A program made the translations under genes and the position numbers. From the NCBI RefSeq assembly GCF_045679555.1, contig NC_092091.1, positions 92,274,190 to 92,338,189 on the forward strand: a stretch of DNA of 64,000 nt, given 5' to 3'. The notes under the pieces are model-generated. The model was not told where the DNA came from, made no database searches, and saw only the letters and a program-made list of their open reading frames with translations. This document shows positions 12,429 through 25,800 of this stretch, in pieces (the stretch's first letter is position 1; every line of letters begins with the position of its first letter). The DNA is from Salvelinus alpinus. Taxonomy: Eukaryota > Chordata > Actinopteri > Salmoniformes > Salmonidae.

Positions 12429-12553
12429 GAAGATCCACACTTCCAGGAGGCTGCAGAAGGAGAGACGCTGTGTGGTTGGTCCTTCAGTAAGTCTATTGTT
12501 ATTATACTGGTCATGTTTGATTGATATTTTCTGTACATTTTTGTGACCCTGAA

Positions 12554-13827
12554 TTAAAGCAACAGACAGCAAGAACATGTTGAACCATCCTGCCTGTCTA
12601 TTCTGCCTTGTCTCCCCACACCCAGGGGTTGACTGCAACTGTTCATCTGAAGCTGTGAACAAAGACAGGGGTCCAGCTCCCAAAGAAGGATGATCATCCT
12701 GGAACTTGACTCATTTCCTTTTCTCAACACCATGTCGATGATGTCACGTGCCTTCTCTGCCCTCTCAGCGATCACCTTCACGGACTCCATTTCCTCCTGG
12801 TTGATGACTGTGTGTTGCAGGAGTCTGTCCAGCAGACCATCCAGGACAGGTCCTGATACTCGTTTCACAAACTCTGTCCGTACAGAACGCAGCTGCTGCT
12901 CTGCAGAACCAGTCAGACTGCTTTCAGCCGGACCTCCTGCCCCCAACACAACACCTAAGAGAGTCAGGTTCCAAAATAAATACATTTGTACATTTACATG
13001 TCAGTCATTTAGGAACAGACTTCTTTCAAAATGACTTACAATAAAAGTCTAAATTGTATTATTGAATCTTAGCACTGAGAACACATTCTATAATAATAAC
13101 AACCTGCATCAATGAACACATCACACCATTACTGTTTCAGTCATATTCAGTTTCACAGAAAAAGAGTCTGGGTCATTCAGAACCAGTCTAATCTACATCA
13201 AGTCCTGGAGGAGATGTCATTGGGTCATTCAGAACCAGGCTAATCTACATCAAGTCCTGGAGGAGATGTCATTGTTCTTGAAGACAGTCTTTTATAATCA
13301 GGACTAGTCCAGGTCCTACAGTAAACCATGTTGACTGTCCTAGTCCAGGTCCTACAGTAAACCATGTTGACTGTACTAGTCCAGGTCCTACAGTAAACCA
13401 TGTTTACTGTCCTAGTCCAGGTCCTACAGTAAACCATGTTGACTGTCCTAGTCCAGGTCCTACAGTAAACCATGTTGACTGTCCTAGTCCAGGTCCTACA
13501 GTAAACCATGTTGACTGGACTAGTCCAGGTCCTACAGTAAACCATGTTGACTGGCCCTCAAGTCATTGGTTTGTATCTCTCATGTTTACTTACTAGTTGA
13601 ATGGGTTTCAGTGATGAATTCATCTGAAAGAAACAGAAATAGGTTATATCACTCTAAAGAGCATCTGTCTGAAAAAGTGATGATTGACATATTCTCCTAC
13701 CTTTTTGTAGAGTTTCTTTCCACACTATCCTCTCATCATCACCGATTAACTCCATCTCAATCCCTGTAATTTTCATTTTCACCTTGAAAAAGCTTGGTGT
13801 GGTGTCTCTATGTATGAGATGAATCTT
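12554..13827 (-). CDS. nlrp1-like: NLRP1-like gene, exons 17-19 (UPA end and C-terminal CARD)
   Basis: Exon 17 (13701-13827) encodes [15 protein letters not shown] and [16 protein letters not shown], the end of the UPA fold. Exon 18 (13594-13623) is a 30-nt linker. Exon 19 (12554-12954) encodes a CARD of about 85 residues: [17 protein letters not shown], then [19 protein letters not shown] and [13 protein letters not shown]. The stop is TAA at 12554-12556. The CARD would recruit caspase-1 or an adaptor. The acceptor of exon 17 is preceded by a GA/CT microsatellite that acts as its polypyrimidine tract. Confidence 0.85.
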
Positions 13828-16800
13828 CTGGAGAGCGAGAGCGAGAGAGCGAGCGAGAGCGAGCGAGAGAGAGCGAGAGAGAGCGAGAGAGAGCGAGAGA
13901 GAGCGAGAGAGAGAGCGAGAGAAACATGGTTAAACATCAATTAAAAACAACAAATCTTCCTCCACAGTAACTAAACACAACAGCCTCTGAATACAAAATA
14001 TACTCAAACAGATTTTCTAACAGGCAAACTCAACCCTCAGTCTCGCTGCCAACATCCCCTCCAGCATTCCCACCAAGTCCACAGACCCCTGTCCTTGAAT
14101 CTTGTTCTTTCATGTCCTCCAAATTGCTAATTTAGCTGCCCCTGACACAAAGTTCAGTTAGCAACAGTCTCTGGGCTGCTTGAACCGTCACTGTACAACA
14201 GTCTCTGGGCTGCTTGAACCGTCACTGTACAACAGTCTCTGGGCTGCTTGAACCGTCACTGTACAACAGTCTCTGGGCTGCTTGAACCGTCACTGTACAA
14301 CAGTCTCTGGGCTGCTAGAACCGTCACTGTACAACAGTCTCTGGGCTGCTTGAACCGTCACTGTACAACAGTCTCTGGGCTGCTAGAACCGTCACTGTAC
14401 AACAGTCTCTGGGCTGCTTGAACCGTCACTGTACAACAGTCTCTGGGCTGCTTGAACCGTCACTGTACAACAGTCTCTGGGCTGCTTGAACCGTCACTGT
14501 ACAACAGTCTCTGGGCTGCTTGAACCGTCACTGTACAACAGTCTCTGGGCTGCTTGAACCGTCACTGTACAACAGTCTCTGGTCTGCTTGAACCGTCACT
14601 GTACAACAGTCTCTGGGCTGCTTGAACCGTCACTGTACAACAGTCTCTGGGCTGCTTGAACCGTCACTGTACAACAGTCTCTGGGCTGCTTGAACCGTCA
14701 CTGTACAACAGTCTCTGGGCTGCTTGAAGCCAGAAAGCCATGATCCTAGAAGAAATGTCCACCAGGCCTTGCCCATCCTTGTGCAGTGGCAGGTACAGAC
14801 CTGCCCACAGCGATTCACTCTTTCCCCAATTAACTCTACCTGAGGAGGCCCCCTCATACACCTTTAGAGCGTTTGAGAGAACCTTAACATCCTCACGCCC
14901 TGTAATAAAAACTGTCAGGTCATCTGCATACACAGACAATGCTATTGTGGGACCCTTCATAACCCCTGGCACAGAGAAACCAGTAAGCCTCGCTCGTGGT
15001 CAGGTACACAGTAAGACTGGTCCTTGTGGACCAACAGCCCCAGATATTCTTTCAACCCGTTTGAGAGACACTGAGATATCATTATATATTCTGCACACAG
15101 CAATGAAACAGGTCGACAGTTTTTTTAAAGGGCCAAATCCCCCCCTTTTGGCAACAATGAAAGCACAGCACGTTGACAGGATACAGGAAGAGAATCCTCA
15201 TGAAAAGATTTACACACCACTTCATAAAAATCCCCGCGAATAGACAGCTGGATTAGCACCCCAGTGCTTATAGAACTCAGATGGTAAAACATCGATGCCA
15301 GGGGCTCCGGGGTCCCTCTGAGTGAGCAACTTCAATTCAATAGATTTGATGTCCTGTTCAAGGGCCCTGATAGTCTCTTTAACTTCAATACTAGACAGAG
15401 CAGTATACTGTTGACAAGAAACACGTATTTGGGCCTTCCCAACCTCCCACCATTGTCTCAAGGATTCAAAATTCTAATTAATAACCCTCAATTTTCCCCA
15501 AAACAACAAAAACCTTTCCCAAAACATGTCGTCATGTAATATCTTCACATTAAAATACCAATAAGGTGATGACCTTCATGGACAAGTGAATATCAACAGT
15601 AACAATATGGTGATCAGAAAAACCCAAAGGAGTAATGTCACCTTAAACCCTACTACAGTAGTGATCAGATACATACAACCTGTCTAACCTTGCTGCACCG
15701 ACACCACCTTCATTAACTACTACAGCAGTGATCAGATACATACAACCTGTCTAACCTTGCTGCACCGACACCACCTTCATTAACTACTACAGCAGTGATC
15801 AGATACATACAACCTGTCTGACCTTGCTGCACCGACACCACCTTCATTAACTACTACAGTAGAGCTCAGATACATACAACCTGTCTGACCCTGCTGCACC
15901 GACACCACCTTCATTAACTACTACAGCAGTGATCAGATACATACAACCTGTCTGACCTTGCTGCACCGACACCACCTTCATTAACTACTACAGTAGAGCT
16001 CAGATACATACAACCTGTCTGACCCTGCTGCACCGACACCACCTTCATGAACTACTACAGTAGTGATCAGATACATACAACCTGTCTGACCCTGCTGCAC
16101 CGACACCACCTTCATTAACTACTACAGTAGTGATCAGATACATACAACCTGTCTGACCTTGCTGCACCGACACCACCTTCATTAACTACTACAGTAGAGC
16201 TCAGATACATATAACCTGTCTAACCTTGCTGCACCAACACCACCTTCATTAACTTTTAGCCATGTGTACTGACTAACTTTTTCATTCCTTGCTCTCCACA
16301 CATCAAGAGGCTCAAACTCAGTTAGTAGACCAGACAGACAAGTAGCTGACCGCAGGGGAGGTTCTTCAGCATTGTGATCAACAGTAAAATCCAGTGTACC
16401 GTTCCAGTCCCCAGCTAAAACCATACACCCCTCTTGGTCATACTGTCTTAAGGTTTCCTTAATTTGATCAAATACAGCAATATGCCCTGTACCCTCATTA
16501 GAAACATTACAAAATAATAACATCCGCCTTGACCAATAAAACCCAACCCTTGACAATCTCTAGATACCACAGTCACCCCTAAGCCTGAGAAAAACAAAAT
16601 TGCCATCCCAGCACTGAAAGTAGTACTATGACTGAGTATATGCTGCCCCTCCCACCACATACCCCAGTCAACTTCATTAGCCTCATCACTATGAATCTCC
16701 TGTAGAAAAACTACATTAAAACTTTTCTGTTTTATTTCTTCTACTACCCAAGCCAATTTAATAGATTTCCCAAAAGTCTGGTCAAGGAACCCATTTACCT

Positions 16801-19800
16801 CACCTAGATTGTAAATTGAGTCATCGCCAGCTGCTATCAGATCAACAAGGATATCAGAAATATACATATTCTTCTCCTGATCCTCCTCAACTGAGGCCAC
16901 AGACCCCTGACTCCCCTCTGCCACATCCCTCTCAACACTCCCCACTTGTACCACATCACTCGTACTGGGCATCTCCACTACCTGGGAGACTAGGCCCACC
17001 TGAACCCCCTCCTGTACCCCATCACTCGTACTGGGCATCTCCACTACCTGGGAGACTAGGCCCACCTGAACCCCCTCCTGTACCTCATCACCCGTCCTGG
17101 GCATCTCCACTACCTTGGAGACTAGCCCCACCTGAACCCCCTCCTGTACCCCATCACTCGTAGTGTGCTTCTCCACTACCTGGGAGACTATCCCCACCTG
17201 AACCCCTCTCCTGTACCACATCACTCATACTGGGCATCTCCACTACCTGGGAGACTAGCTCCACCTGAACTCCCCTCCTGTACCCTATTACTCATAGTGG
17301 ACATCTCCACTACCTGGGAGACTAGCTCCACCTGAACCCCCTCCTGTACCCCATCACTCGTACCGGGCATCTCCACTACCTGGGAGACTAGCTCCACCTG
17401 AACCCCCTCCTGTACCCCATTACTCGTACCGGGCATCTCCACTACCTGGGAGACTAGCCCCACCTGAACCCCCTCCTGTACACCATCACTTGTAGTGGGC
17501 ATCTCCACTACCTGGGAGACTAGCCCCACCTGAACCCCCTCCTGTACACCATCACTCATAGTGGACATCTCCACTACCTGGGAGACTAGCTCCACCTGAA
17601 CCCCCTCCTGTACACCATCACTCGTAGTGGGCATCTCCACTCCCTGGGAGACTAGCTCCACCTGAACCCCCTCCTGTACACCATCACTCGTAGTGGGCAT
17701 CTCCTCCACTACCTGGGAGACTAGCTCCACCTGAACCCCCTCCTGTACACCATCACTCGTAGTGGGCATCTCCACTACCTGGGAGACTAGCTCCACCTGA
17801 ACCCCCTCCTGTACACCATCACTCGTAGTGGGCATCTCCACTACCTGGGAGACTAGCCCCACCTGAACCCCCTCCTGTACACCATCACTCGTAGTGGGCA
17901 TCTCCACTACCTGGGAGACTAGCTCCACCTGAACCCCCTCCTGTACACCATCACTCGTAGTGGGCATCTCCACTACCTGGGAGACTAGCTCCACCTGAAC
18001 CCCCTCCTGTACCCCATTACTCGTACCGGACATCTCCACTACCTGGGAGACTAGCTCCACCTGAACCCACTCCTGTACACCATCACTCGTAGTGGGCATC
18101 TCCACTACCTGGGAGACTAGCTCCACCTGAACCCCCTCCTGTACCACATCACTCGTACTGGGCATCTTCTCACCAGTCTGGGAAAATGGCTCCCCAGATC
18201 CATCCTGAGCTCCTACAACAATCATTTTCTGCTGCAAATCAGACGCTATGTTCCCCTCTGTTACAAGCTGCAACTCAGTACCCTCAACACAAACAACTTG
18301 TTCCTCAGCAACAGGTGGTTGATGCTGCTCTACCACTGTCAGCCCACTTCTCCCTTCATCAGTGAGCCCAGGCGTTACGAGGACCACCTGCAAGCATGTC
18401 ACTTATGGCCAACATCCCCACACTCAAAACACTGTTGACTACCCGTACTAGCATAAGCCATATACAGTCTGTTGTCATACTTGACATTAAACGATAACTC
18501 CAAAGTCTGCTCCGGTGAGTCCAAAAACATAAACACCTGTCGCCAAAACAACAACCTTTTTCATAGCTGAGTTTTTGAAACCCAACTTCCCAAACTGCAA
18601 TAACTCGCGTTCCAATCACTCATTTGCAATAAAAGGCGAGACATTCAACATCGTAACCCTTGTTGACGGAGAAAAAGCGGAGAAACTTTTTCATAGCCTA
18701 CCTTCTCTCCTACTGCGACCAGAAACTCTTCCACAGTGACAGTAGCTTCAGTAGCACACCTCAAGCCGTGCCCAAGTGGCAGGGACGCCGACCCCATGTG
18801 GGTCTCCATCCCCACCAAAACCAGGACAATTCAACAAGAAATACAATATATCTAAATCTACCACTGAAAAAAACCTGAATCTGCAGAAAAAGGAAAACCA
18901 CCCAGAAAAGTAAACAAGAAAGAAACCACAGGCGATCTAACTCCAGACAACACTCACACTCATACAATACCCAGCATGCACCAAACACTGCCAACACTCA
19001 CTCGCTCATACAATACCCAGCATGCACCAAACACTGCCAACACTCACACTCGCTCATACAATACCCAGCATGCACCAAACACTCCCAACACTCACTCGCT
19101 CATACAATACCCAGCATGCACCAAACACTCCCAACACTCACACTCGCTCATACAATACCCAGCATACACCAAACACTCCCAACACCCATTGCTCATACAA
19201 TACCCAGCATGCACCAAACACTGCCAACACTCACACTCGCTCATACATTACCCAGCATGCACCAAACACTGCCAGCATGCACAGAGACAGAGAGACAGAG
19301 ACAGAGACAGAAACAGAGAGATATGTGACTTGTGACTTAAATGTCTGATTCATGTTCTTAGTCTACTAAAACTCTACCTGTGGATAGATGGAGGTAGAAC
19401 AGGGAATGTTCAGTTTGAAGAAATGATTCAGTTTTAAGGACCGCTCTGGTCTTGTGATGAGAATCTTTTTAGACCCTTGAGCCTTTTCCTGTTGTTCCAC
19501 AGCCTGCGAAACGAGGCAAGGAATACACAGTCAGTCAATGTAAAGTCTAATTCAAACATTATTCAGAAAACTAGCAACACAGGTATCTTCATTAAACGAG
19601 TGTCAACATAAACTGCACCACTGGTTAGTTAAGGTCATCTCTAAAATAATGGTCCCTCACCTGTATTTGGCCAGGGTTACTGGGGAACAGGTAAAGGTGT
19701 GGAATTAGTTCATTTATTTCCTTCATCACTGTCAGATAGAGCATCAGCTCACAGTGGACATCTACGTTCCAAGACAGTAATCTCAGTATCAGAGAGATAG

Positions 19801-22800
19801 CTGAGAACTTGGGATGGAGAATCTTAGCATGGAATCTGGTGACCTCATGCACTTCCTCTAAAGACACTCCATGTTCGTCTACATGAAGAATCTTCATCTC
19901 ATTCCTTAGGGAAGGGTTGGTCCCTGAACAACACAATACAAAGGAGACAGAAAGACAAATATTGTATTATTCATCTAACTAAAACACAAAGAATATGCAG
20001 TACCAGATCACAGTAAACTCAAACTCCCAGAATAGTTCATTAATTCAGGAAGTGAAACTCAGTTACATGGAAATGTCTTTCTGAATACTACTTCTATGTG
20101 GTTTTACCTAAACAGACAAAGTGTGGCAGATGAACTTCCTCCAGTTCACCTAACTCCATAGTGATGTCCAGCAATGGACCACCTTGTGTGTACTGCATGT
20201 CTTTCAGAAGTTGACTGTAGGGATCCCAGTTCCTGAAGTGATAATTCAGAACGACATCTCTCTCACACAGCCAGCGGAGCCCAGACACTGTGCACTCATA
20301 ACTCCCTTTGGGTGTCCTGTGTCTGAGGGCAACAACAAGATATGGTAGAGAGGGTCAATGGTCAAATGGAGAGGTTGGAATAGAAGACTATTCCCAAAGG
20401 TAATGGGGAAATACACTGGCAAGTGGAATGAAATGTTAAAAGTTATTTTACCTGAACATTGTCACTCCCTGGACAGTGGAAGTCAAGGGTTCAATCTGAA
20501 GCCAGTGTGTAGAGTCCTGAACAAGGACAAGCATGTCAGTAATACATATGGGGCCTGTTTCCTGGACACAGATTGAGTCTAGTGCTGGACTAAAAAACCT
20601 CTATTGAAGTTTCAATAGAAAGTTCTTTAAGGTCCAGGACTAGACTTAATCTGTGTCTGGGAACCTGGCCCATTAACCAAAGTAAATAATCTAATGTATT
20701 TATTCAATGTTACATGGAATGCTTGGGGATTTATGAATTAAACTGTCTAATGGCAAAACAGCTAAAATCCTGCATGCCTACAAGCAGAACACAGGACTGT
20801 CTATATCCCAGTATGAATGGTTGGTCAGTACACACCTGGCTTTGAGACTGTGTTTATATTACTAAAGCAGAACACAGGACTGTCTATATCCCAGTATGAA
20901 TGGTTGGTCACTACACACCTGGCTTTGAGACTGTGTTTATATTACTAAAGCAGAACACAGGACTGTCTATATCCCAGTATGAATGGTTGGTCACTACACA
21001 CCTGGCTTTGAGACTGTGTTTATATTACTAAAGCAGAACACAGGACTGTCTATATCCCAGTATGAATGGTTGGTCAGTACACACCTGGCTTTGAGACTGT
21101 GCCGGACTCCTACATGTATGTAAAAGTAAGAATTGACATTATGACTTACCTTAACATGGTCACAAGTCTTACAGCTCTGAGGAATCCCTGAAGTTAAAAG
21201 TAGTTGTAATTTAAAATGGGCAATCTCATGTAATAATGAATTAATAATTATTAAATAGACTTTTAATAAAAATGAATATAAATTATCAACAGTCTCAGAA
21301 TGTGCACTCAATAGCATACCATAATCTGACATTAGTGCTATAATAATTAATGTTTGTGGAAGCAGGAAACCACATCGTTCTGGTCCATGTTTTGTAGATG
21401 TTGGGGGCCTGATTTCTGGTAGATCCTAGGATGAGAGCTTAAAGGTAGAGTCATCTAAATGATGATGTACGAACAGCACCACAGATATTGTGATGAGCAA
21501 GATGCCTGACTTCTCTCTCACACAGTCACACACAGTATCTGCCCATGTGGAAGGGTTCTCTTCACTCTCTTACAGTGTGTTAGTCACTGGACCAAAACAG
21601 CAGAGAAGTTTAGCCTTGTGCTCCACCACTCTTAGTTGTTGTAGAAATTGACCCACTACGCTGTTTACTTTGTGCATCTACGTCATATCGCTGACTCTAC
21701 CTTTAAGTTTGTTTTGACCAAATAGATCATGATTGTGTTCCTTGCCTGGGACTAAACTAAAATGAACGCTTTTATCGTATTTTGATTTTCAAACAATTAT
21801 CAGTTAATCAATTAACACTCACATTTCTCAGGTCCAGACTTGATCCAACACTCTCCACCATGGTCTCTGGTGTTGGTAAAGCAGAAGGAAAAACTGATTA
21901 AACTAAATATAACTTATAAAGGCTTTATATAGCATACATACAGTCTTCATAAGACATACAACAAGTTTATAAGGGGTGAGAGAACAACCCCCTACATAGG
22001 ACGTATGTCAACTTTCATAGAGGCAATACCAACAGGTGACATTGCATATCTTGAGGAAATCCATTAGAGATGTGAAGTCACCAGGTAGTGAATATAGAAA
22101 GAATGACATTACAGAGAGGCTGTTCTATTTAACAGGTTCTGGTGCCCTCTAGTGGTTAGAGAGAGAATTACATTACAGAGAGGCTGTTCTATTTAACAGG
22201 TTCTGGTGCCCTCTAGTGGTTAGAGAGAGAATGACATTACAGAGAGGCTGTTCTATTTAACAGGTTGATGCCCTCTAGTGGTTAGAGAGAGAATTACATT
22301 ACAGAGAGGCTGTTCTATTTAACAGGTTCTGGTGCCCTCTAGTGGTTAGAGAGAGAATTACATTACAGAGAGGCTGTTCTATTTAACAGGTTCTGGTGCC
22401 TTCTAGTGGTTAGAGAGAGAATTACATTACAGAGAGGCTGTTCTATTTAACTGGTTCTGATGCCCTCTAGCCGTTAGAGAGAGAATGACATTAGAGAGAG
22501 GCTGTTCTATTTAACAGGTTCTGATGCCCTCTAGTGGTTAGAGAGAGACTGACACATCGATCGAGGCTGTTATATTTAACAGACTGAAAATAAATAGAGG
22601 ACAGGAATCTACTAATACATTAAAACACGCCACTACTACTAATCTAATTGTCTGTAGGTCCAACAGAACACATTAAAACACGCCACTACTACTAATCTAA
22701 CTGGCTGTAGGTCCAACAGAACACATTAAAACACATGACTACTACTAATCTAACTGTCTGTAGGTCCAACAGAACACATTAAAACACACATCTACTACTA

Positions 22801-25800
22801 ATCTAACTATCTGTAGGTCCAACAGAACACATTAAAACACACCACTACTACTAATCTAACTGTCTGTAGGTCCAACAGAACACATTAAAACACACCACTA
22901 CTACTAATCTAACTGTCTGTAGGTCCAACAGAACACATTAAAACACACCACTACTACTAATCTACTGTCTGTAGGTCCAACAGAACACATTAAAACACAC
23001 CACTACTACTAATCTAACTGTCTGTAGGTCCAACAGAACACATTAAAACACACCATTACTACTAATCTAACTGTCTGTAGGTTCAACAGAACACATTAAA
23101 ACACACCACTACTACTAATCTACTGTCTGTAGGTCCAACAGAACACATTAAAACACACCACTACTACTAATCTAACTGTCTGTAGGTCCAACAGAACACA
23201 TTAAAACACACCACTACTACTAATCTAACTGTCTGTAGGTCCAATAGAACACATTAAAACACACCACTACTACTAATCTAACTGTATGTAGGTCCAACAG
23301 AACCCATTAAAACACACCACTACTAATCTAACTGTAGGAATGATTCCAGAGGGAAACAAATGATAAAACATTTCTATGACTCACCTCTGAATATGTTGGT
23401 CATCTATCTGACACAGGGTCACTGAGGAAGGGGAGAAGGAGTAAACCCCAAATCCAGGATAGAGGGGTTCAGTGAATGTGGTGTGTTCTGTGTAGAGGTG
23501 TGTCAGTGTACCAGAGGAGGACACACTATAGAAGGACAAAGTACCAGCTGGCCAGTCCAGAAACACTCCAACTCTCTTAGAATGAGGAAGAGAGATGGAT
23601 CTCCAATGGACTCCAGCATGGTAAAAGTGATAACCTTTATCATAGCAGAATAAACACCAGGACTTCCTATTGAATCCAATCCAACGGTCACTCTCCTGTC
23701 CCTTCCTCTTCATTCCTTTGTACATTACACCAATGTAAATCTGGTCACCATCCCTGTCACCATCCCTCTCCACCTCCCAGTAATAACGACCAGATAAGCC
23801 TTCTCTGCAGAGAACTTGGGGATGACAGTCAAATCTGTCTGGATGGTCTTCATAATGCTGCTTCTCTTCCACCCGTGTCACCTTCCTGTTCCCCTCAGAC
23901 AGTATCAGGAATGGGTGTGCTGTATTTGGGTCCAGGTTGAGATGACAGGCATCTGTAGATAAAAGGAGAGTTCAATCAAACCACATCTTCATATAAAATG
24001 TTGTTTTGTAGGTACAGAACAAGTATTGATTAGTTACTATGTTACTATAGTTCTGAATATGCAGTTAATTAGGATTAAAGAGACTTACATTTCCTCAGCC
24101 CTGATTTCAGCCTGCACTCTCCACCATGATCCACACTGTAGGAGAAACAGGTTATTGACTGACAAAGACCTAATAAAGCAGTCAACATTTAAACCATATT
24201 GTTGTGTTCTGGTGCACTATCCAAGTTCATTACTAGAGACATACAGGTATTCTATCCTACCTACTGCATACAGAACGGAGTACAATTCATTACAAGAGAC
24301 ATACAGGTATTCTATCCTACCTACTGCATACAGAACGGAGTACAATTCATTACAAGAGACATACAGGTATTCTATCCTACCTACTGCATACAGAACGGAG
24401 TACAATTCATTACTAGAGACATACAGGTATTCTATCCTACCTACTGCATACAGAACAGAGTACAATTCATTACTAGAGACATACAGGTATTCTATCCTAC
24501 CTACTGCATACAGAACAGAGTACAATTCATTACTAGAGACATACAGGTATTCTATCCTACCTACTGCATACAGAACGCAGTACAATTCATTACTAGAGAC
24601 ATGCAGGTATTCTATCCTACCTACTGCATACAGAACAGAGTACAATTCATTACTATAGACATACAGGTATTCTATCCTACCTACTGCATACAGAACGGAG
24701 TACAATTCATTACTAGAGACATACAGGTATTCTATCCTACCTACTGCATACAGAACAGAGTACAATTCCAACAGGATATTAGAGATGCAGAAGAAGAGTA
24801 TTCATGTGGTGATATACAGTTGAATTCGGGAAGTTTACATACTCCTTAGCCAAATACATTTAAACTCAGTTTCACAATTCCTGACATTTAATGCTAGCAA
24901 AAATACCCTATTTCAGTTAGGTCAGTTAGGATCACCACTTTATTTTAAGAATGTGAAATGTCAGAATAATAGTAGAGAGAATGATTTATTTCAGCTTTTA
25001 TTTCTTTCATCACATTCCCAGTGGGTCAGAAGTTTACATACACTCAATTATTATTTGGTAGCATTGCCTTTAAATTGTTTAACTTGGGTCAAACGTTTTG
25101 GGTAGCCTTCCACAAGCTTCCCACAATAAGTTGGGTGAATTTTGGCCCATTCCTCCTGACAGAGCTGGTGTAACTGAGTCAGGTTTGGAGGCCTCCTTGC
25201 TCGCACACGCTTTTTCAGTTCTGCCCACAAATATTCTTTCAGATTGAGGTCAGGGCTTTGTGATGGCAAATCCAAAACCTTGACTTTGTTGTCCTTAAAC
25301 CATTTTGCCACAACTTTGGAAGTATGGTTGGGATCATTGTGCATTTGGAAGATCCATTTGCGACCAAGCTTTAACTTCCTGACTGATGTCTTGAGATGTT
25401 GCTTCAATATATCCACATAATTTCCCTCCTCATGATGCTATCTATTTTGTGAAGTGTGTCGTAGCAGAATCAGAATTAGTTAGGTAACATTGATAAATAA
25501 GATGTTTTATTTACATAATAATGCTTATGTGAGATATTTGTCATTAGAATGTCTTCTTTTGGATAATACTGTTGGCAGTTGCATTTTCCTCTTTCTTCTC
25601 CAGGGAAAAGTCACTTGGGGCCCAGAGAGGGGAGAGGCTTGTCTTTTATGGTTATTTTATGGTAATATGCAGAATATCAGAAAGGGAAGTCAGAATTGAA
25701 CAGTGTCTTCCAATGTATCTGTTAAACCATGTGAAGGGCTCCACAATGTCTGTGTGCCAGTCACTCCCCTCTGTGAGTTTATCAAGAAGGGGGTGTACTT

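Larger units (their letters stand above)
14010..18720 (-). mobile_element. Decayed Tx1-like (L1 superfamily) LINE with three internal minisatellites
   Basis: Minus-strand remnants lie in the order expected for a Tx1-type LINE. Near 18,380-18,480 is an ORF1 zinc knuckle ([10 protein letters not shown], then a stop). At 16,490-16,790 is an AP endonuclease ([12 protein letters not shown], later [12 protein letters not shown] and ARLDRLYVS). At 14,760-14,950 is a reverse transcriptase with YADD at 14,919-14,930. At 14,040-14,150 is the C-terminal trace [12 protein letters not shown]. Stops, frameshifts and large gaps show it is dead. Three tandem arrays grew from its own coding segments, at 16,955-18,165, 15,650-16,252 and 14,163-14,727. 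It sits in the intron between exons 16 and 17 of the NLRP1-like gene, same strand. Confidence 0.75.

Noticed and set aside
17221..18402. A 393-residue repetitive protein (26-residue units)
   Set aside because: It is the 78-bp minisatellite inside a decayed LINE; no independent promoter, start context or domain was seen.
19022..19348. Thr/His-rich small proteins at 19.0-19.3 kb
   Set aside because: All three frames are open through a 44-48-bp minisatellite and an AGACAG microsatellite; chance frames.
12554..23952. Separate FIIND-CARD gene downstream of a B30.2-ended NLR
   Set aside because: Considered seriously, but the B30.2 exon ends in a good donor and the following exons join in phase through a repeated DHGGEC linker; one gene is the simpler reading. 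RNA data could reverse this.
24217..24849. Long open frames on both strands over 24.2-24.8 kb
   Set aside because: They exist only because the minisatellite unit is exactly 60 bp without stops; there is no domain, and the array lies in an intron.
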